Positions 7,789-16,205 are shown, counted from the first letter of the stretch. The stretch: 31,269 nucleotides of DNA from an uncultured Prevotella sp. (GCA_946999045.1 CAMQBR010000019.1:1-31269), one strand, 5' to 3'. The notes: generated from the sequence alone by a model not told the origin. Numbers and translations are program-made.

Positions 7789-9051
7789 CTACGAACCAAT
7801 ATCTTTTCTAAAGTATAAATTCTTAAAACTTATTTTTTTTAATTCTTCATAACTTTTAGCCAACGCCTCCTTTTTGTCTTTGCCGTAAGAGCTTACAGCT
7901 ATTACACGACCGCCTGCAGTAACTATCTGCTCATCTTTGATACATGTTCCACTGTGGAAGACTACACTTTCATCTATATCTTCAAGCCCTGTAATGGGAT
8001 ACCCCTTTACGTATGATTGGGGATAACCTCCACTTACAAGCATAACACAGGCTGCAGTACGGTCATCAAATACAACTTCGTGTTTATCTAAATCGCCATG
8101 AGCCACACCTTCAAACAAGTCTACTATATCACTTTTTAGCCGTAACATCACACTTTCTGTTTCTGGATCGCCCATTCTGCAATTATATTCTATCACCATA
8201 GGATTGCCATCAACATTAATTAAACCAAAGAATATAAACCCCTTGTAGTCAATACGTTCTGCCTTCAAACCAGCTATTGTAGGCTGAATAATGCGCTCTT
8301 CTACCTTCTGCATCCACTCTTTTGTAGCAAATGGTACAGGAGAGATACTTCCCATTCCTCCAGTGTTTAATCCTGTATTACCTTCGCCAATACGCTTATA
8401 ATCTTTTGCCTCGGGTAATAATTGATAGTGGTTGCCGTCTGTAAGTACAAAAACAGAACACTCTACCCCACTTAGAAACTCTTCAATAACCACACGAGCC
8501 GATGCTTTACCAAACATACCACCTAACATTTCGCATAACTCGTGCTGTGCTTCTTTGAGTGTTGGCAATATTAAGACGCCCTTTCCTGCACACAATCCGT
8601 CTGCTTTTAATACGTATGGTGCCTTCAGCGTTTCTAAGAACCTTAATCCCTCATTAAGATTATTAGTTGTAAAGGTTTGATAACGTGCTGTTGGTATGTG
8701 GTGGCGTAACATGAAAGCTTTTGCAAAGTCTTTGCTGCCCTCTAATTGTGCGCCCTCTTTTGATGGGCCTATTACAATGGTGTCCTTGGTACGCTCATCC
8801 TTCTTTATTTCATCATAAATGCCATGTACAAGCGGATCTTCTGGTCCTACTACTATCATGTTAATATCTTGCTCACAAACAAAGTCTTTGATTGCAACAA
8901 AATCGTTTACAGCTATATTTACATTGGTACCTACCTTGCTTGTACCAGCATTACCTGGGGCAATAAACAACTTACTAACTTGCTTGCTTTGAGCAATTTT
9001 CCATGCTAAAGCATGTTCTCTTCCACCACTTCCTAATAGTAAAATCTTCAT
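7789..9051 (-). CDS. purD: Phosphoribosylamine-glycine ligase (GAR synthetase)
   Basis: Second step of de novo purine synthesis: joins glycine to 5-phosphoribosylamine with ATP, in the cytosol. At 420 residues it is standard length. The N-terminal MKILLLGSGGREHALAWK is diagnostic. The ATP-grasp core follows, with GLCAGKGV and the EEFLSGVECSVF segment, then MGSISPVP and the metal-binding EYNCRMGDPE. The start lies 20 bp after the peptidase gene. Being embedded in an operon with a peptidase and membrane proteins, rather than other pur genes, is typical of the scattered pur genes of this phylum. Confidence 0.97.
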   Translation of the reverse strand: MKILLLGSGGREHALAWKIAQSKQVSKLFIAPGNAGTSKVGTNVNIAVNDFVAIKDFVCEQDINMIVVGPEDPLVHGIYDEIKKDERTKDTIVIGPSKEGAQLEGSKDFAKAFMLRHHIPTARYQTFTTNNLNEGLRFLETLKAPYVLKADGLCAGKGVLILPTLKEAQHELCEMLGGMFGKASARVVIEEFLSGVECSVFVLTDGNHYQLLPEAKDYKRIGEGNTGLNTGGMGSISPVPFATKEWMQKVEERIIQPTIAGLKAERIDYKGFIFFGLINVDGNPMVIEYNCRMGDPETESVMLRLKSDIVDLFEGVAHGDLDKHEVVFDDRTAACVMLVSGGYPQSYVKGYPITGLEDIDESVVFHSGTCIKDEQIVTAGGRVIAVSSYGKDKKEALAKSYEELKKISFKNLYFRKDIGS

Positions 9052-9071
9052 AAACTTTTGCTTTGATTTTA

Positions 9072-11234
9072 TTATAAATAATCTTCAAAGTACTGTGTAA
9101 TACGTTCGTGCAGATGTACACTTTGATGCCCACGCATATTATGTGGCTCTCCTGGATAGATAAAAAAGTCGGGCTGCGTGCCACACTTAATACACTCAGC
9201 AATAAACGATAAACAGTGTTGAGGCACAACCGTTTTGTCGTTATAACCCTGAATAATCTGCAATTTTCCTTTTAAGTTCTTGGCTTGTGCCAACAACGAT
9301 GTTTTGGCATAGCCCTCAGGATTGTTCTGAGGTGTACCCATATAGCGTTCGCCATACATCACTTCGTACCACTTCCAGTCGATAACAGGACCACCAGCTA
9401 CACCTACTTTGAATGTTTCGGGGTAGTTAGTCATGAGTGAGATGGTCATAAAGCCACCAAAACTCCAACCATGAACGCCAATGCGTGTGCTGTCTACATA
9501 GGGCAAAGACTTCACATACTCTATACCTTTCATTTGGTCGAGCATCTCCACCTGACCTAATTGTCGATAGGTAGCCTGCTCAAAGTCGAGTCCTCGTCGT
9601 TCACTCCCTCTATTATCTAGAATAAATAATATGTATCCCTTCTGCGCCATATACGTTTCCCAACTACGAGAAGCATAATGCCAACGAGCATCTACGTTGT
9701 GTGCATGTGGACCTCCATATACGTAAAGCACCAAAGGATATTTTTTATGGGCATCAAAGTTGGCTGGTTTTACCATACGATAATACAAATCAGTAATGCC
9801 ATCAGCAGCCTTTACCGTTCCACTTGTGAAGATTGGTACTTGATAACCCTTCCATGGGTCGGCTGCTTTCAAATACATTGCACGCTTGCCAGCATGTACA
9901 TCTATCAGCTCTATGTTGCGAGGAACAGTAGGTTCGCTGTAGTTATCACATATAAATGCTCCAGAAGCAGACAACGAAGGATAGTGATAACCACGGCCAT
10001 TATCTAATAAGGTACGTTTGCCAGTTGTAACACCAACCTTATATGTATTGGTTTGCAGAGGACTTTTTTCGGTAGAAGTATAGATAATAGATTTTGTTTT
10101 GCTATCAAATCCTAATACATTTAATACTACCCATTTGCCCTTGGTTAGCTGTTTAATACATTTACCATTGATTGTATATAGGTACAAATGATTGTAACCA
10201 TCACGCTGACTATACATTACAAACTGTTTGCTGTCCCATGGCAAGAACATAATAGGATGTTGGGGTTCAACGTATTTGCTGCTGGTTTCTCTGTAAAGTT
10301 CTGCTTTCTTTTTACCTGTTTGGGCATCATAGCTTACCAACCGACAATCGTTTTGGGAACGATTAAGCTCAAACATATAGATAGTCTTACTGTCAGGACT
10401 CCATGCTATATTGGTAAAATATCTATTTTTGGGGTTACCAGCATCCAATGTAACACATTTTTTTGTCTTTACATCGTATACCCTAACCGTAACCTCGTGG
10501 CTAGTTTCGCCTGCCATTGGGTATTTATCAGGTTCGTAAGTGGCTATACGATTAAAAATATTTACTTGTGGATAATCGGCTACCATGCTTTGATCCATGC
10601 GGTAGAATGCCAATTTTTCTCCGTCAGCAGACCAATACAAACCTTTGGTAATGCCAAATTCATCACGATGAACAGGCTGTCCATAAACAATGTTTCTGCT
10701 GCCATCGGTAGTGAGTTGAACCTCTTTACCATTAGCAGAACGCAAGTAAACTTGATTGTCGTAAACAAAAGCCATGTTGTGCGATACAGCCGACCACTCT
10801 TTGGCTTGTGCCTGCGAAAGCTTTTGGTTAGAAGTTTGCCAAACTATCTTTTTCTTTTTCCAGTCAATAAGATATTTATATTGCTTACCACTTACCCACA
10901 CCCATGCCTTATTAGCATAAGGAAATGTGGCATAATACAGCGAAAAAATTTTATGCTCAAGTACGTTTCCTATCCATTTGTTTAGGTCTTTTAATGTAAA
11001 CAAAATCTTTTCTTTGCCATTTTCTTTGTTAACAAGATAGCAAGCATCTGCATCTTGGCGCACCAACTCATCGCCCCACCATGTAGTATAACGATTTTCT
11101 GGAACAAAATGCCGATAGTTTGTTCCTCCAAAGTTGAGGTCCTCAAGTGTAAATTGCTTTTGTGCCATAACCTGTTGTCCACTACCCATTAGCATTGTAA
11201 CGAGAGTAAGTAAACTGAGCAATGTTTTATTCAT
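9072..11234 (-). CDS. Secreted S9 prolyl peptidase (PtpA/DPP IV-like)
   Basis: A 720-residue exported serine peptidase of family S9B, which removes Xaa-Pro di- or tripeptides from peptide N-termini. I place the start at the ATG at 11234: it begins a clear signal peptide (MNKTLLSLLTLVTML, cleavage near VMAQ), whereas the longer frame adds 40 non-signal residues inside rlmL. A beta-propeller N-terminal half is followed by an alpha/beta hydrolase with Ser591 in GWSFGG, Asp666 in YNDKT and His698 in EPHN. Blocks such as FYRMDQSMV, YPMAG and the C-terminal VHLHERIT recall P. gingivalis prolyl tripeptidyl peptidase PtpA more than its DPP IV. That is a judgement from memory. The start overlaps rlmL by 8 bp. 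Confidence 0.9.
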   Translation of the reverse strand: MNKTLLSLLTLVTMLMGSGQQVMAQKQFTLEDLNFGGTNYRHFVPENRYTTWWGDELVRQDADACYLVNKENGKEKILFTLKDLNKWIGNVLEHKIFSLYYATFPYANKAWVWVSGKQYKYLIDWKKKKIVWQTSNQKLSQAQAKEWSAVSHNMAFVYDNQVYLRSANGKEVQLTTDGSRNIVYGQPVHRDEFGITKGLYWSADGEKLAFYRMDQSMVADYPQVNIFNRIATYEPDKYPMAGETSHEVTVRVYDVKTKKCVTLDAGNPKNRYFTNIAWSPDSKTIYMFELNRSQNDCRLVSYDAQTGKKKAELYRETSSKYVEPQHPIMFLPWDSKQFVMYSQRDGYNHLYLYTINGKCIKQLTKGKWVVLNVLGFDSKTKSIIYTSTEKSPLQTNTYKVGVTTGKRTLLDNGRGYHYPSLSASGAFICDNYSEPTVPRNIELIDVHAGKRAMYLKAADPWKGYQVPIFTSGTVKAADGITDLYYRMVKPANFDAHKKYPLVLYVYGGPHAHNVDARWHYASRSWETYMAQKGYILFILDNRGSERRGLDFEQATYRQLGQVEMLDQMKGIEYVKSLPYVDSTRIGVHGWSFGGFMTISLMTNYPETFKVGVAGGPVIDWKWYEVMYGERYMGTPQNNPEGYAKTSLLAQAKNLKGKLQIIQGYNDKTVVPQHCLSFIAECIKCGTQPDFFIYPGEPHNMRGHQSVHLHERITQYFEDYL

Positions 11235-12705
11235 AATCGTTAAATCTTCTGTCCTTTTTACTGCTATTGCGTCCATGCTTGTTTGAAGAATGGTTGCGGT
11301 TGTCTTTATCAAAACGTTTTTTACTTTTGTAAGCAGATATCTCCTCATTATCAAGCGAACGATTGTTGCGACGATTTCCCACTTTCTTACGATCGCTTTT
11401 ATCGTTCATTCTATCGATAGAATGGAACTTAAAAGAGCGAATATCCCCCTCTTCGTTCTCCTCGTTTTCTTCTAATCGCTTCTTAAACTCACGATTTTTC
11501 TTGAAGCGGTGCTTCTCTGCCATTTCTTTCTTTTCTTCTTCTGTCTTTACAACGCCACCTTCAGTTCTAAAGTCTTTCATTTTTCCATCGAAGATAGCGT
11601 ATTTGCGGAATTCGCATTCCAAGCTACCATTATATAAAGGTATCTTGATAGAAGGTTTTAAGCCTATTTGGTCGAAGCACTCCTCACGATAACTTAGTAC
11701 CCAAGCATCGTTGCCCATAAACTCATGTTTAAAACGTTCGCCTATCATTTTGTACGTGCCTAATAAATTAGGTGTAGAGATACGTTCGCCATAAGGTGGG
11801 TTAGTAACGATAATACTTGGGTTAGTTGGCTTCTTAAAGTTTTTAAAATCAGCTTGTTCTATGGTAATGTCTTTTGTAAATCCTGCCGCCTTAACGTTAA
11901 GACAAGCCGTATTTACCGCTTTCATGTCAATATCGTAACCATAAATATGATGTGTAAACTCTCGCTCGGCACTATCATCATTGTAGATATTGTCAAAGAG
12001 TTCTTGATTAAAGTCGGGCCACTTTTCAAATGCAAATTCCTTTCTAAAAATACCTGGACTCATATTGTGAGCTATCAATGCAGCCTCAATGAGCAGCGTT
12101 CCACTGCCACACATAGGATCTATAAAGTCAGAATCGCCCCTCCAGCCTGTCATCATAATCATTCCAGCTGCCAACACCTCGTTAATCGGAGCTTCTATTG
12201 TTTCTTGGCGGTAACCCCTTCTGTGCAACGATTCACCGCTGGAATCTAATGAAAGGGTAGCATCTTCGTCTGAAATATGTATGTGTAAGCGTATGTCTGG
12301 ATTACTTACCGATATATTGGGGCGTGTTCCTGTCTTCTCACGGAACTGGTCAACAATGGCATCTTTCACCTTGTAAGTAACAAATCGGGAGTTACGAAAC
12401 TCTTCAGAATATACAACAGAGTCAACAGAGAATGTTTTTCCGCTCTCAATATATTCGCTCCAATCTATTTGTTTAATAGCTTCGTAAACATCTTCTGCGC
12501 TATTTGCCTTAAAATGTTTGATGGGTTTGAGAATACGGATAGCCGTATGAAGTTGAAAATTAGCACGATACATCATTTCTTGGTTACCTGTAAACGAAAC
12601 CATTCTGCGCCCTATTTGTACATTGTTTGCCCCCAGTTGGGTTAGCTCTTGTGCCAAAACAGGTTCTAATCCCATAAAAGTTTTGGCGATGAGTTCAAAT
12701 TCCAT
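11227..12705 (-). CDS. rlmL: 23S rRNA (guanine-N2)-methyltransferase, RlmL-like
   Basis: A 492-residue SAM-dependent RNA methyltransferase corresponding to the THUMP plus N6/N2-guanine methylase half of E. coli RlmKL. The N-terminal ferredoxin-like/THUMP region covers about residues 1-150. SAM motif I is DPMCGSGTLL (196-205) and the catalytic motif is NPPYGER (302-308). Residues 375-492 form a highly charged Lys/Arg/Glu/Asn-rich tail with no predicted fold, beyond the usual end of the catalytic domain. It probably contacts rRNA. It is the first gene of a long minus-strand run and overlaps the peptidase gene by 8 bp. The exact target base (G2445 in E. coli) is inferred from the family. Confidence 0.88.
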   Translation of the reverse strand: MEFELIAKTFMGLEPVLAQELTQLGANNVQIGRRMVSFTGNQEMMYRANFQLHTAIRILKPIKHFKANSAEDVYEAIKQIDWSEYIESGKTFSVDSVVYSEEFRNSRFVTYKVKDAIVDQFREKTGTRPNISVSNPDIRLHIHISDEDATLSLDSSGESLHRRGYRQETIEAPINEVLAAGMIMMTGWRGDSDFIDPMCGSGTLLIEAALIAHNMSPGIFRKEFAFEKWPDFNQELFDNIYNDDSAEREFTHHIYGYDIDMKAVNTACLNVKAAGFTKDITIEQADFKNFKKPTNPSIIVTNPPYGERISTPNLLGTYKMIGERFKHEFMGNDAWVLSYREECFDQIGLKPSIKIPLYNGSLECEFRKYAIFDGKMKDFRTEGGVVKTEEEKKEMAEKHRFKKNREFKKRLEENEENEEGDIRSFKFHSIDRMNDKSDRKKVGNRRNNRSLDNEEISAYKSKKRFDKDNRNHSSNKHGRNSSKKDRRFNDYE

Positions 12706-12835
12706 TTGATTAAATTAGTATTTATTTTAATGTAATATTTTCTGTAATTTGATGTTCTTGTTAGGGGCATCATCGTCTATTATATATCATTGATAATAGC
12801 TCCTCATACATTCTGCATCTGTTATTTTTTGTTTA

Positions 12836-12843
12836 CAAAGATA
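12836..12843 (-). promoter_or_regulatory. Bacteroidota -7 box upstream of rlmL
   Basis: The minus strand reads TATCTTTG, an exact TAnnTTTG match, about 130 bp before the rlmL start at 12705. No convincing -33 TTG is seen. It is the best candidate promoter for the rlmL-to-znuC gene run. Confidence 0.5.
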
Positions 12844-13529
12844 CAAATTTAAATGATAAAATTTCATTTCGACAACGTTTTTTTATTTCATCTCGTTTTA
12901 TTGATGGTTTTAGAAGTTGACTTCCCTCATTTTTCTAATTAGAAATAAGGCTTATTTTGTATAGAAAGAGTAACTTTATATATGCTAATTTTGTAAATAT
13001 ATTTGGTGTTTTTAAAACTTTCATTCTATAGAACAATACTATACCTTTTGTACATAAAAATAGTAAAATTCTATGTTTGTGTAACAAACTCATGGAGATA
13101 AACTTACTATTCTGTATGTTTTGTATCATTATTTACATACTTTTATACCTTAAATTCATTGAAATAACGAGTTAAAGAGCCACTCTAAATACGAGTAATA
13201 AGACCATTGATAACGTTACAACCCTATCAGCCAATAACTTGCAAAAATCGAATATTTTTGAGCCGAAGTACATCTTATCGTAAATACGCTCGTATTTTGA
13301 GAGTAAGTAAATATTTTTCATAAAAAATATAGATAAAAATTCTAAAGGAATCAGGTAGGAAAGTATGGATTATTGCATTATACTCAACTTACAGAGGTTT
13401 TGCTAAAATTTAGTTTACATACAAAAACGATAAGCTCAGAAAAAGAAGTATGGTGCCTTAGCATATTTTTTTTGATCTTGTTGTTACACTTTTTACAATT
13501 TATTAGTGTATGCTTTCACTTATTATTAG
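12844..13529 (+). other. Long A/T-rich divergent intergenic region
   Basis: Between the outward-facing rlmL and mmdA promoters lie about 690 bp with no convincing ORF; the longest frame is low-complexity and has no neighbours or leader to support it. Two compact inverted repeats are visible: CAAAAAT-CGAAT-ATTTTTG (13242-13260) and AAATACG-CT-CGTATTT (13282-13297). A single half-like AAATACG lies near 13180. Chance matches to the -7 box (for example 12986 and 12998) occur but lead nowhere. No tRNA-like fold was seen. Confidence 0.5.
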
Positions 13530-13537
13530 TATCTTTG
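13530..13537 (+). promoter_or_regulatory. Bacteroidota -7 box upstream of mmdA
   Basis: TATCTTTG followed by CA, an exact -7 element, lies 38 bp before the mmdA ATG. The -33 region around 13510 is only weakly TTG-like. It gives a short leader ending in an A-rich AAATATAAATT just before the start, as usual in this phylum. Confidence 0.6.
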
Positions 13538-13575
13538 CATTGTTTATACTGAACTAAAAAGAATAAATATAAATT

Positions 13576-15141
13576 ATGAGTAAACAATTAGAAAAGATTA
13601 AAGAGCTGGTAGCTAAGAGAGAACAAGCGCGCCTTGGCGGTGGCGAGAAAGCTATTGACAAACAGCACGCTCGTGGTAAATATACTGCACGCGAACGTAT
13701 TGATATGCTCGTTGACGAAGGCTCTTTTGAAGAGTACGATATGTTTAAGCTCCACCAATGCCACAACTTTGGAATGGAGAAAAAACGCATTTTAGGCGAT
13801 GGTGTTGTTACGGGTAGTGCTACCATCGATGGCAGATTGGTTTACCTATACGCTCAAGATTTCACTGTGAACGGTGGTTCATTATCTCTAACCATGGCGC
13901 AAAAGATTTGTAAAATCATGGACATGGCTATGAAAAACGGTGCACCTATCATTTGTATGAATGATTCGGGTGGTGCTCGTATACAGGAAGGTATAGGTGC
14001 ATTGGCAGGTTATGGTGAAATTTTCCAACGTAACATCCTTGCCAGTGGTGTTGTACCTCAAATATCAGCTATATTAGGTCCTTGCGCTGGTGGTGCTGTT
14101 TACTCTCCTGCCCTAACCGACTTTATATTTATGACAGAAGGAACAAGCTATATGTTCCTTACAGGTCCGAAAGTTGTAAAGACTGTTACAGGCGAAGATA
14201 TTGATGCAGAGCACTTAGGAGGTGCCAGTGTTCACGCATCAAAGAGTGGCGTTACGCACTTTACAGCTAAAAACGATGAAGAGGCTTTGCAGCTAATCAA
14301 AACACTTTTGAGTTATATTCCTTCTAACAATACAGAGGAGGCTCCTCGTATAGAAAATACTGACCCCATAAACAGAACAAGCGATTTGCTCAACGATATT
14401 TTGCCAGACGACCCTAACAAGGCTTATAATATGTATAAGGTTATAAGCGAAATAACTGATAATGGCGAATTCTTTGAGGTTCAGCCTAAGTTTGCCAAAA
14501 ATATTATCACAGGTTTTGCACGCTTCAATGGACAGAGTGTTGGTATTGTAGCCAACCAGCCACAAGCCTATGCAGGTGTACTTGACACAAATGCCAGCCG
14601 TAAGGGTGCTCGCTTTGTACGTTTCTGCGATGCTTTCAACATTCCTATTGTATCACTGGTAGATGTACCGGGCTTCCTTCCTGGTACAGGGCAAGAGTAC
14701 AATGCTGTTATCTTACACGGTGCTCAATTACTTTATGCGTTCGGTGAGGCAACTGTTCCAAAGATTACTATTACACTACGCAAGAGCTATGGTGGTAGCC
14801 ACATCGTTATGGGATGCAAGCAACTACGTGCCGATTTAAACTTTGCTTGGCCTACAGCCGAAATTGCGGTTATGGGCGCATCGGGTGCTGTAGCTGTATT
14901 AAATGCTAAAGAAGCTAAGGCAAAGAAAGAAGCTGGCGAAAATGTTCGTACTTTCCTATCAGAAAAAGAAGCCGAATATACCGACCTCTTTGCTAATCCT
15001 TATCAGGCAGCTCAGTTTGGTTACATTGATGATGTCATTGAACCACGCAACACACGTTTTCGCATTTGCAGAGGTTTGGCTCAATTGGCTCACAAACGTC
15101 AGAATCTGCCAGCTAAGAAACATGGTTGTATGCCAATGTAA
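13576..15141 (+). CDS. mmdA: Biotin-dependent carboxyltransferase (methylmalonyl-CoA decarboxylase alpha / propionyl-CoA carboxylase beta)
   Basis: A 521-residue carboxyltransferase of the crotonase-like AccD/PccB/MmdA family. It transfers CO2 between an acyl-CoA and biotin carried on a partner subunit. Family blocks visible are ARGKYTARERIDML, the acyl-CoA pocket NDSGGARIQEG, the oxyanion glycines GPCAGGAVYSPALTDF, and the second-half block RKSYGGSHIVMG. Length fits MmdA/PccB (510-525). It is followed by a 49-aa small subunit (29 bp gap) and a biotin carrier, the order of Na+-pumping methylmalonyl-CoA decarboxylase loci. That supports a role in the succinate-propionate pathway. No biotin carboxylase (AccC) gene and no membrane beta subunit are present nearby, so decarboxylase versus carboxylase remains open. 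Confidence 0.9.
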   Translation: MSKQLEKIKELVAKREQARLGGGEKAIDKQHARGKYTARERIDMLVDEGSFEEYDMFKLHQCHNFGMEKKRILGDGVVTGSATIDGRLVYLYAQDFTVNGGSLSLTMAQKICKIMDMAMKNGAPIICMNDSGGARIQEGIGALAGYGEIFQRNILASGVVPQISAILGPCAGGAVYSPALTDFIFMTEGTSYMFLTGPKVVKTVTGEDIDAEHLGGASVHASKSGVTHFTAKNDEEALQLIKTLLSYIPSNNTEEAPRIENTDPINRTSDLLNDILPDDPNKAYNMYKVISEITDNGEFFEVQPKFAKNIITGFARFNGQSVGIVANQPQAYAGVLDTNASRKGARFVRFCDAFNIPIVSLVDVPGFLPGTGQEYNAVILHGAQLLYAFGEATVPKITITLRKSYGGSHIVMGCKQLRADLNFAWPTAEIAVMGASGAVAVLNAKEAKAKKEAGENVRTFLSEKEAEYTDLFANPYQAAQFGYIDDVIEPRNTRFRICRGLAQLAHKRQNLPAKKHGCMPM

Positions 15142-15170
15142 ATTAAGGTAGAATATAAGAATTAAAGCAA

Positions 15171-15320
15171 ATGGATAAAAATATATATGCTGCCATTGCT
15201 ATGGCACTTTATGAGTATCAGGGAAATAATGTTCACGACATAGAGCCGGGCAAGATTACCATTAGTCCTAAACAGACACTGTGGGATGCAAAATTTCTTT
15301 CGTTTACACAAAAGCCATAA
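15171..15320 (+). CDS. 49-aa small subunit, MmdE/OadG C-terminus-like
   Basis: A short gene of 49 residues reading MDKNIYAAIAMALYEYQG at its start and ending in FTQKP. It is preceded by A-rich GAATTAAAGCAA and sits between the carboxyltransferase (29 bp) and the biotin carrier (53 bp), on the same strand. The AAIAMALYEYQ stretch resembles the Ala-rich C-terminal helix that ties OadG/MmdD gamma or delta subunits to the carboxyltransferase. Veillonella has a separate 55-aa epsilon subunit (MmdE) of this kind. Unlike MmdD/OadG it has no transmembrane helix. I infer that it stabilises the alpha subunit complex. I have seen near-identical small ORFs in this position in other Bacteroidota, from memory only. 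Confidence 0.8.
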   Translation: MDKNIYAAIAMALYEYQGNNVHDIEPGKITISPKQTLWDAKFLSFTQKP

Positions 15321-15373
15321 CTAACAAGATAAGCAACTACACTCGTTGTTGACGAGAAAGGAAAGATATAAAT

Positions 15374-15802
15374 ATGAAAAAATTTAAATATACAATCGAC
15401 GGAAAAGAATATAAAGTCGAAATAGGTGAGGTTGTTGACAATATTGCGCAAGTAAATGTCAACGGTGATGACTTCCAAGTAGAAATGGAGGCTCAACCCG
15501 AACCAGAAAAGCAAAAAGTGGTATTAAACAAACCTGTAGCTGACGATGCAGAAAATGAAGAAACATCATCTGCAACTAACGTGAACACAGATAAAGCTAT
15601 CAAGGCTCCCTTACCTGGTACCATTACCGAAATAAATGTTGCCGTTGGCGATGAGGTAAAAGCAGGCGACACTATATTGGTTTTGGAAGCAATGAAGATG
15701 GCTAACAACATTGAAGCTGAGAAAGATGGCAAGGTTACTGCTATATGCGTTAAGCAAGGTGAGAGTGTTATGGAAGACACTCCGCTGGTAGTGATTGAAT
15801 AA
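15374..15802 (+). CDS. mmdC: Biotin carboxyl carrier subunit
   Basis: A 142-residue biotin carrier protein. Residues 1-40 form a small beta domain, residues about 41-74 an acidic Glu/Thr/Asn linker, and residues about 75-142 the biotinyl domain, with biotin-accepting Lys108 in the classic EAMKM motif. It shuttles CO2 from the carboxyltransferase to the next component, normally the membrane beta subunit (Na+ pump) or a biotin carboxylase. It is the last gene of the unit, with a strong terminator starting 23 bp past its stop, so no further subunit is co-transcribed here. The Pro/Ala-rich linker typical of Veillonella MmdC is replaced by an acidic one. Confidence 0.92.
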   Translation: MKKFKYTIDGKEYKVEIGEVVDNIAQVNVNGDDFQVEMEAQPEPEKQKVVLNKPVADDAENEETSSATNVNTDKAIKAPLPGTITEINVAVGDEVKAGDTILVLEAMKMANNIEAEKDGKVTAICVKQGESVMEDTPLVVIE

Positions 15803-15824
15803 ATACCAATTTACTTTTAATGAT

Positions 15825-15875
15825 AAAGAGTTAACGAACAGCTATTTATTTTGTTCGTCAACTCTTTTTTTTTTT
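15825..15875 (+). terminator. Strong Rho-independent terminator after mmdC
   Basis: The 16-nt arms AAAGAGTTAACGAACA (15825-15840) and TGTTCGTCAACTCTTT (15852-15867) pair with a single mismatch across an 11-nt loop, followed by an unbroken run of 11 T (15865-15875). It ends the mmdA unit right after the biotin carrier. Confidence 0.92.
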
Positions 15876-15993
15876 GCTGTAGGGGAACGCACAGCTCATA
15901 CGCCTACCACAACATCAACTATAATTTTAAAGAAACGGACACATGAGCTATGCATTCCTGCAGAACATTACACATAAGTTCAATTAAGAAATA

Positions 15994-16132
15994 TTTGTTT
16001 GTGAGTGAAGAAGTGTAGCGAGCTATACGACAGAACGAACACGCAAATTGAACCAAAAAGAGTACACAAGAAGACAAAACGTAAAAAAAACAGACATAAA
16101 AAACTTTACGGAGGTAATTGATAAAACCGTCC
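15994..16132 (+). mobile_element. MITE-like foldback element, copy 3 (5'-truncated, diverged)
   Basis: About 139 bp align with copy 1 in the same orientation: GTGAGTGAAG, then a turn at GCTATACGAC, AATTGAACCAAAAAGAGT, AAAAAACTTTACGG, and a degenerate right repeat TAATTGATAAAACCGTCC (16115-16132). The left terminal repeat and about 50 bp are missing, and no target duplication can be found. It looks like an old remnant, lying between the mmdC terminator and the glycogen synthase promoter. Confidence 0.82.
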
Positions 16133-16205
16133 ATCAATATATAATACGACTCACCAAAGAACAAAAGTACACAATTTCTGTGATGCATAAGCAAGAAAAA
16201 AAGTT

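Noticed and set aside
10188..10985. 265-codon plus-strand frame opposite the S9 peptidase gene
   Set aside because: It lies wholly antisense to a well-supported gene with intact catalytic motifs, and its product resembles nothing. It is a shadow frame.
12935..13129. 64-codon minus-strand frame in the rlmL-mmdA intergenic region
   Set aside because: The protein is low-complexity, rich in Ile/Leu/Lys/Phe, in A/T-rich DNA with no leader, neighbour or recognisable family.
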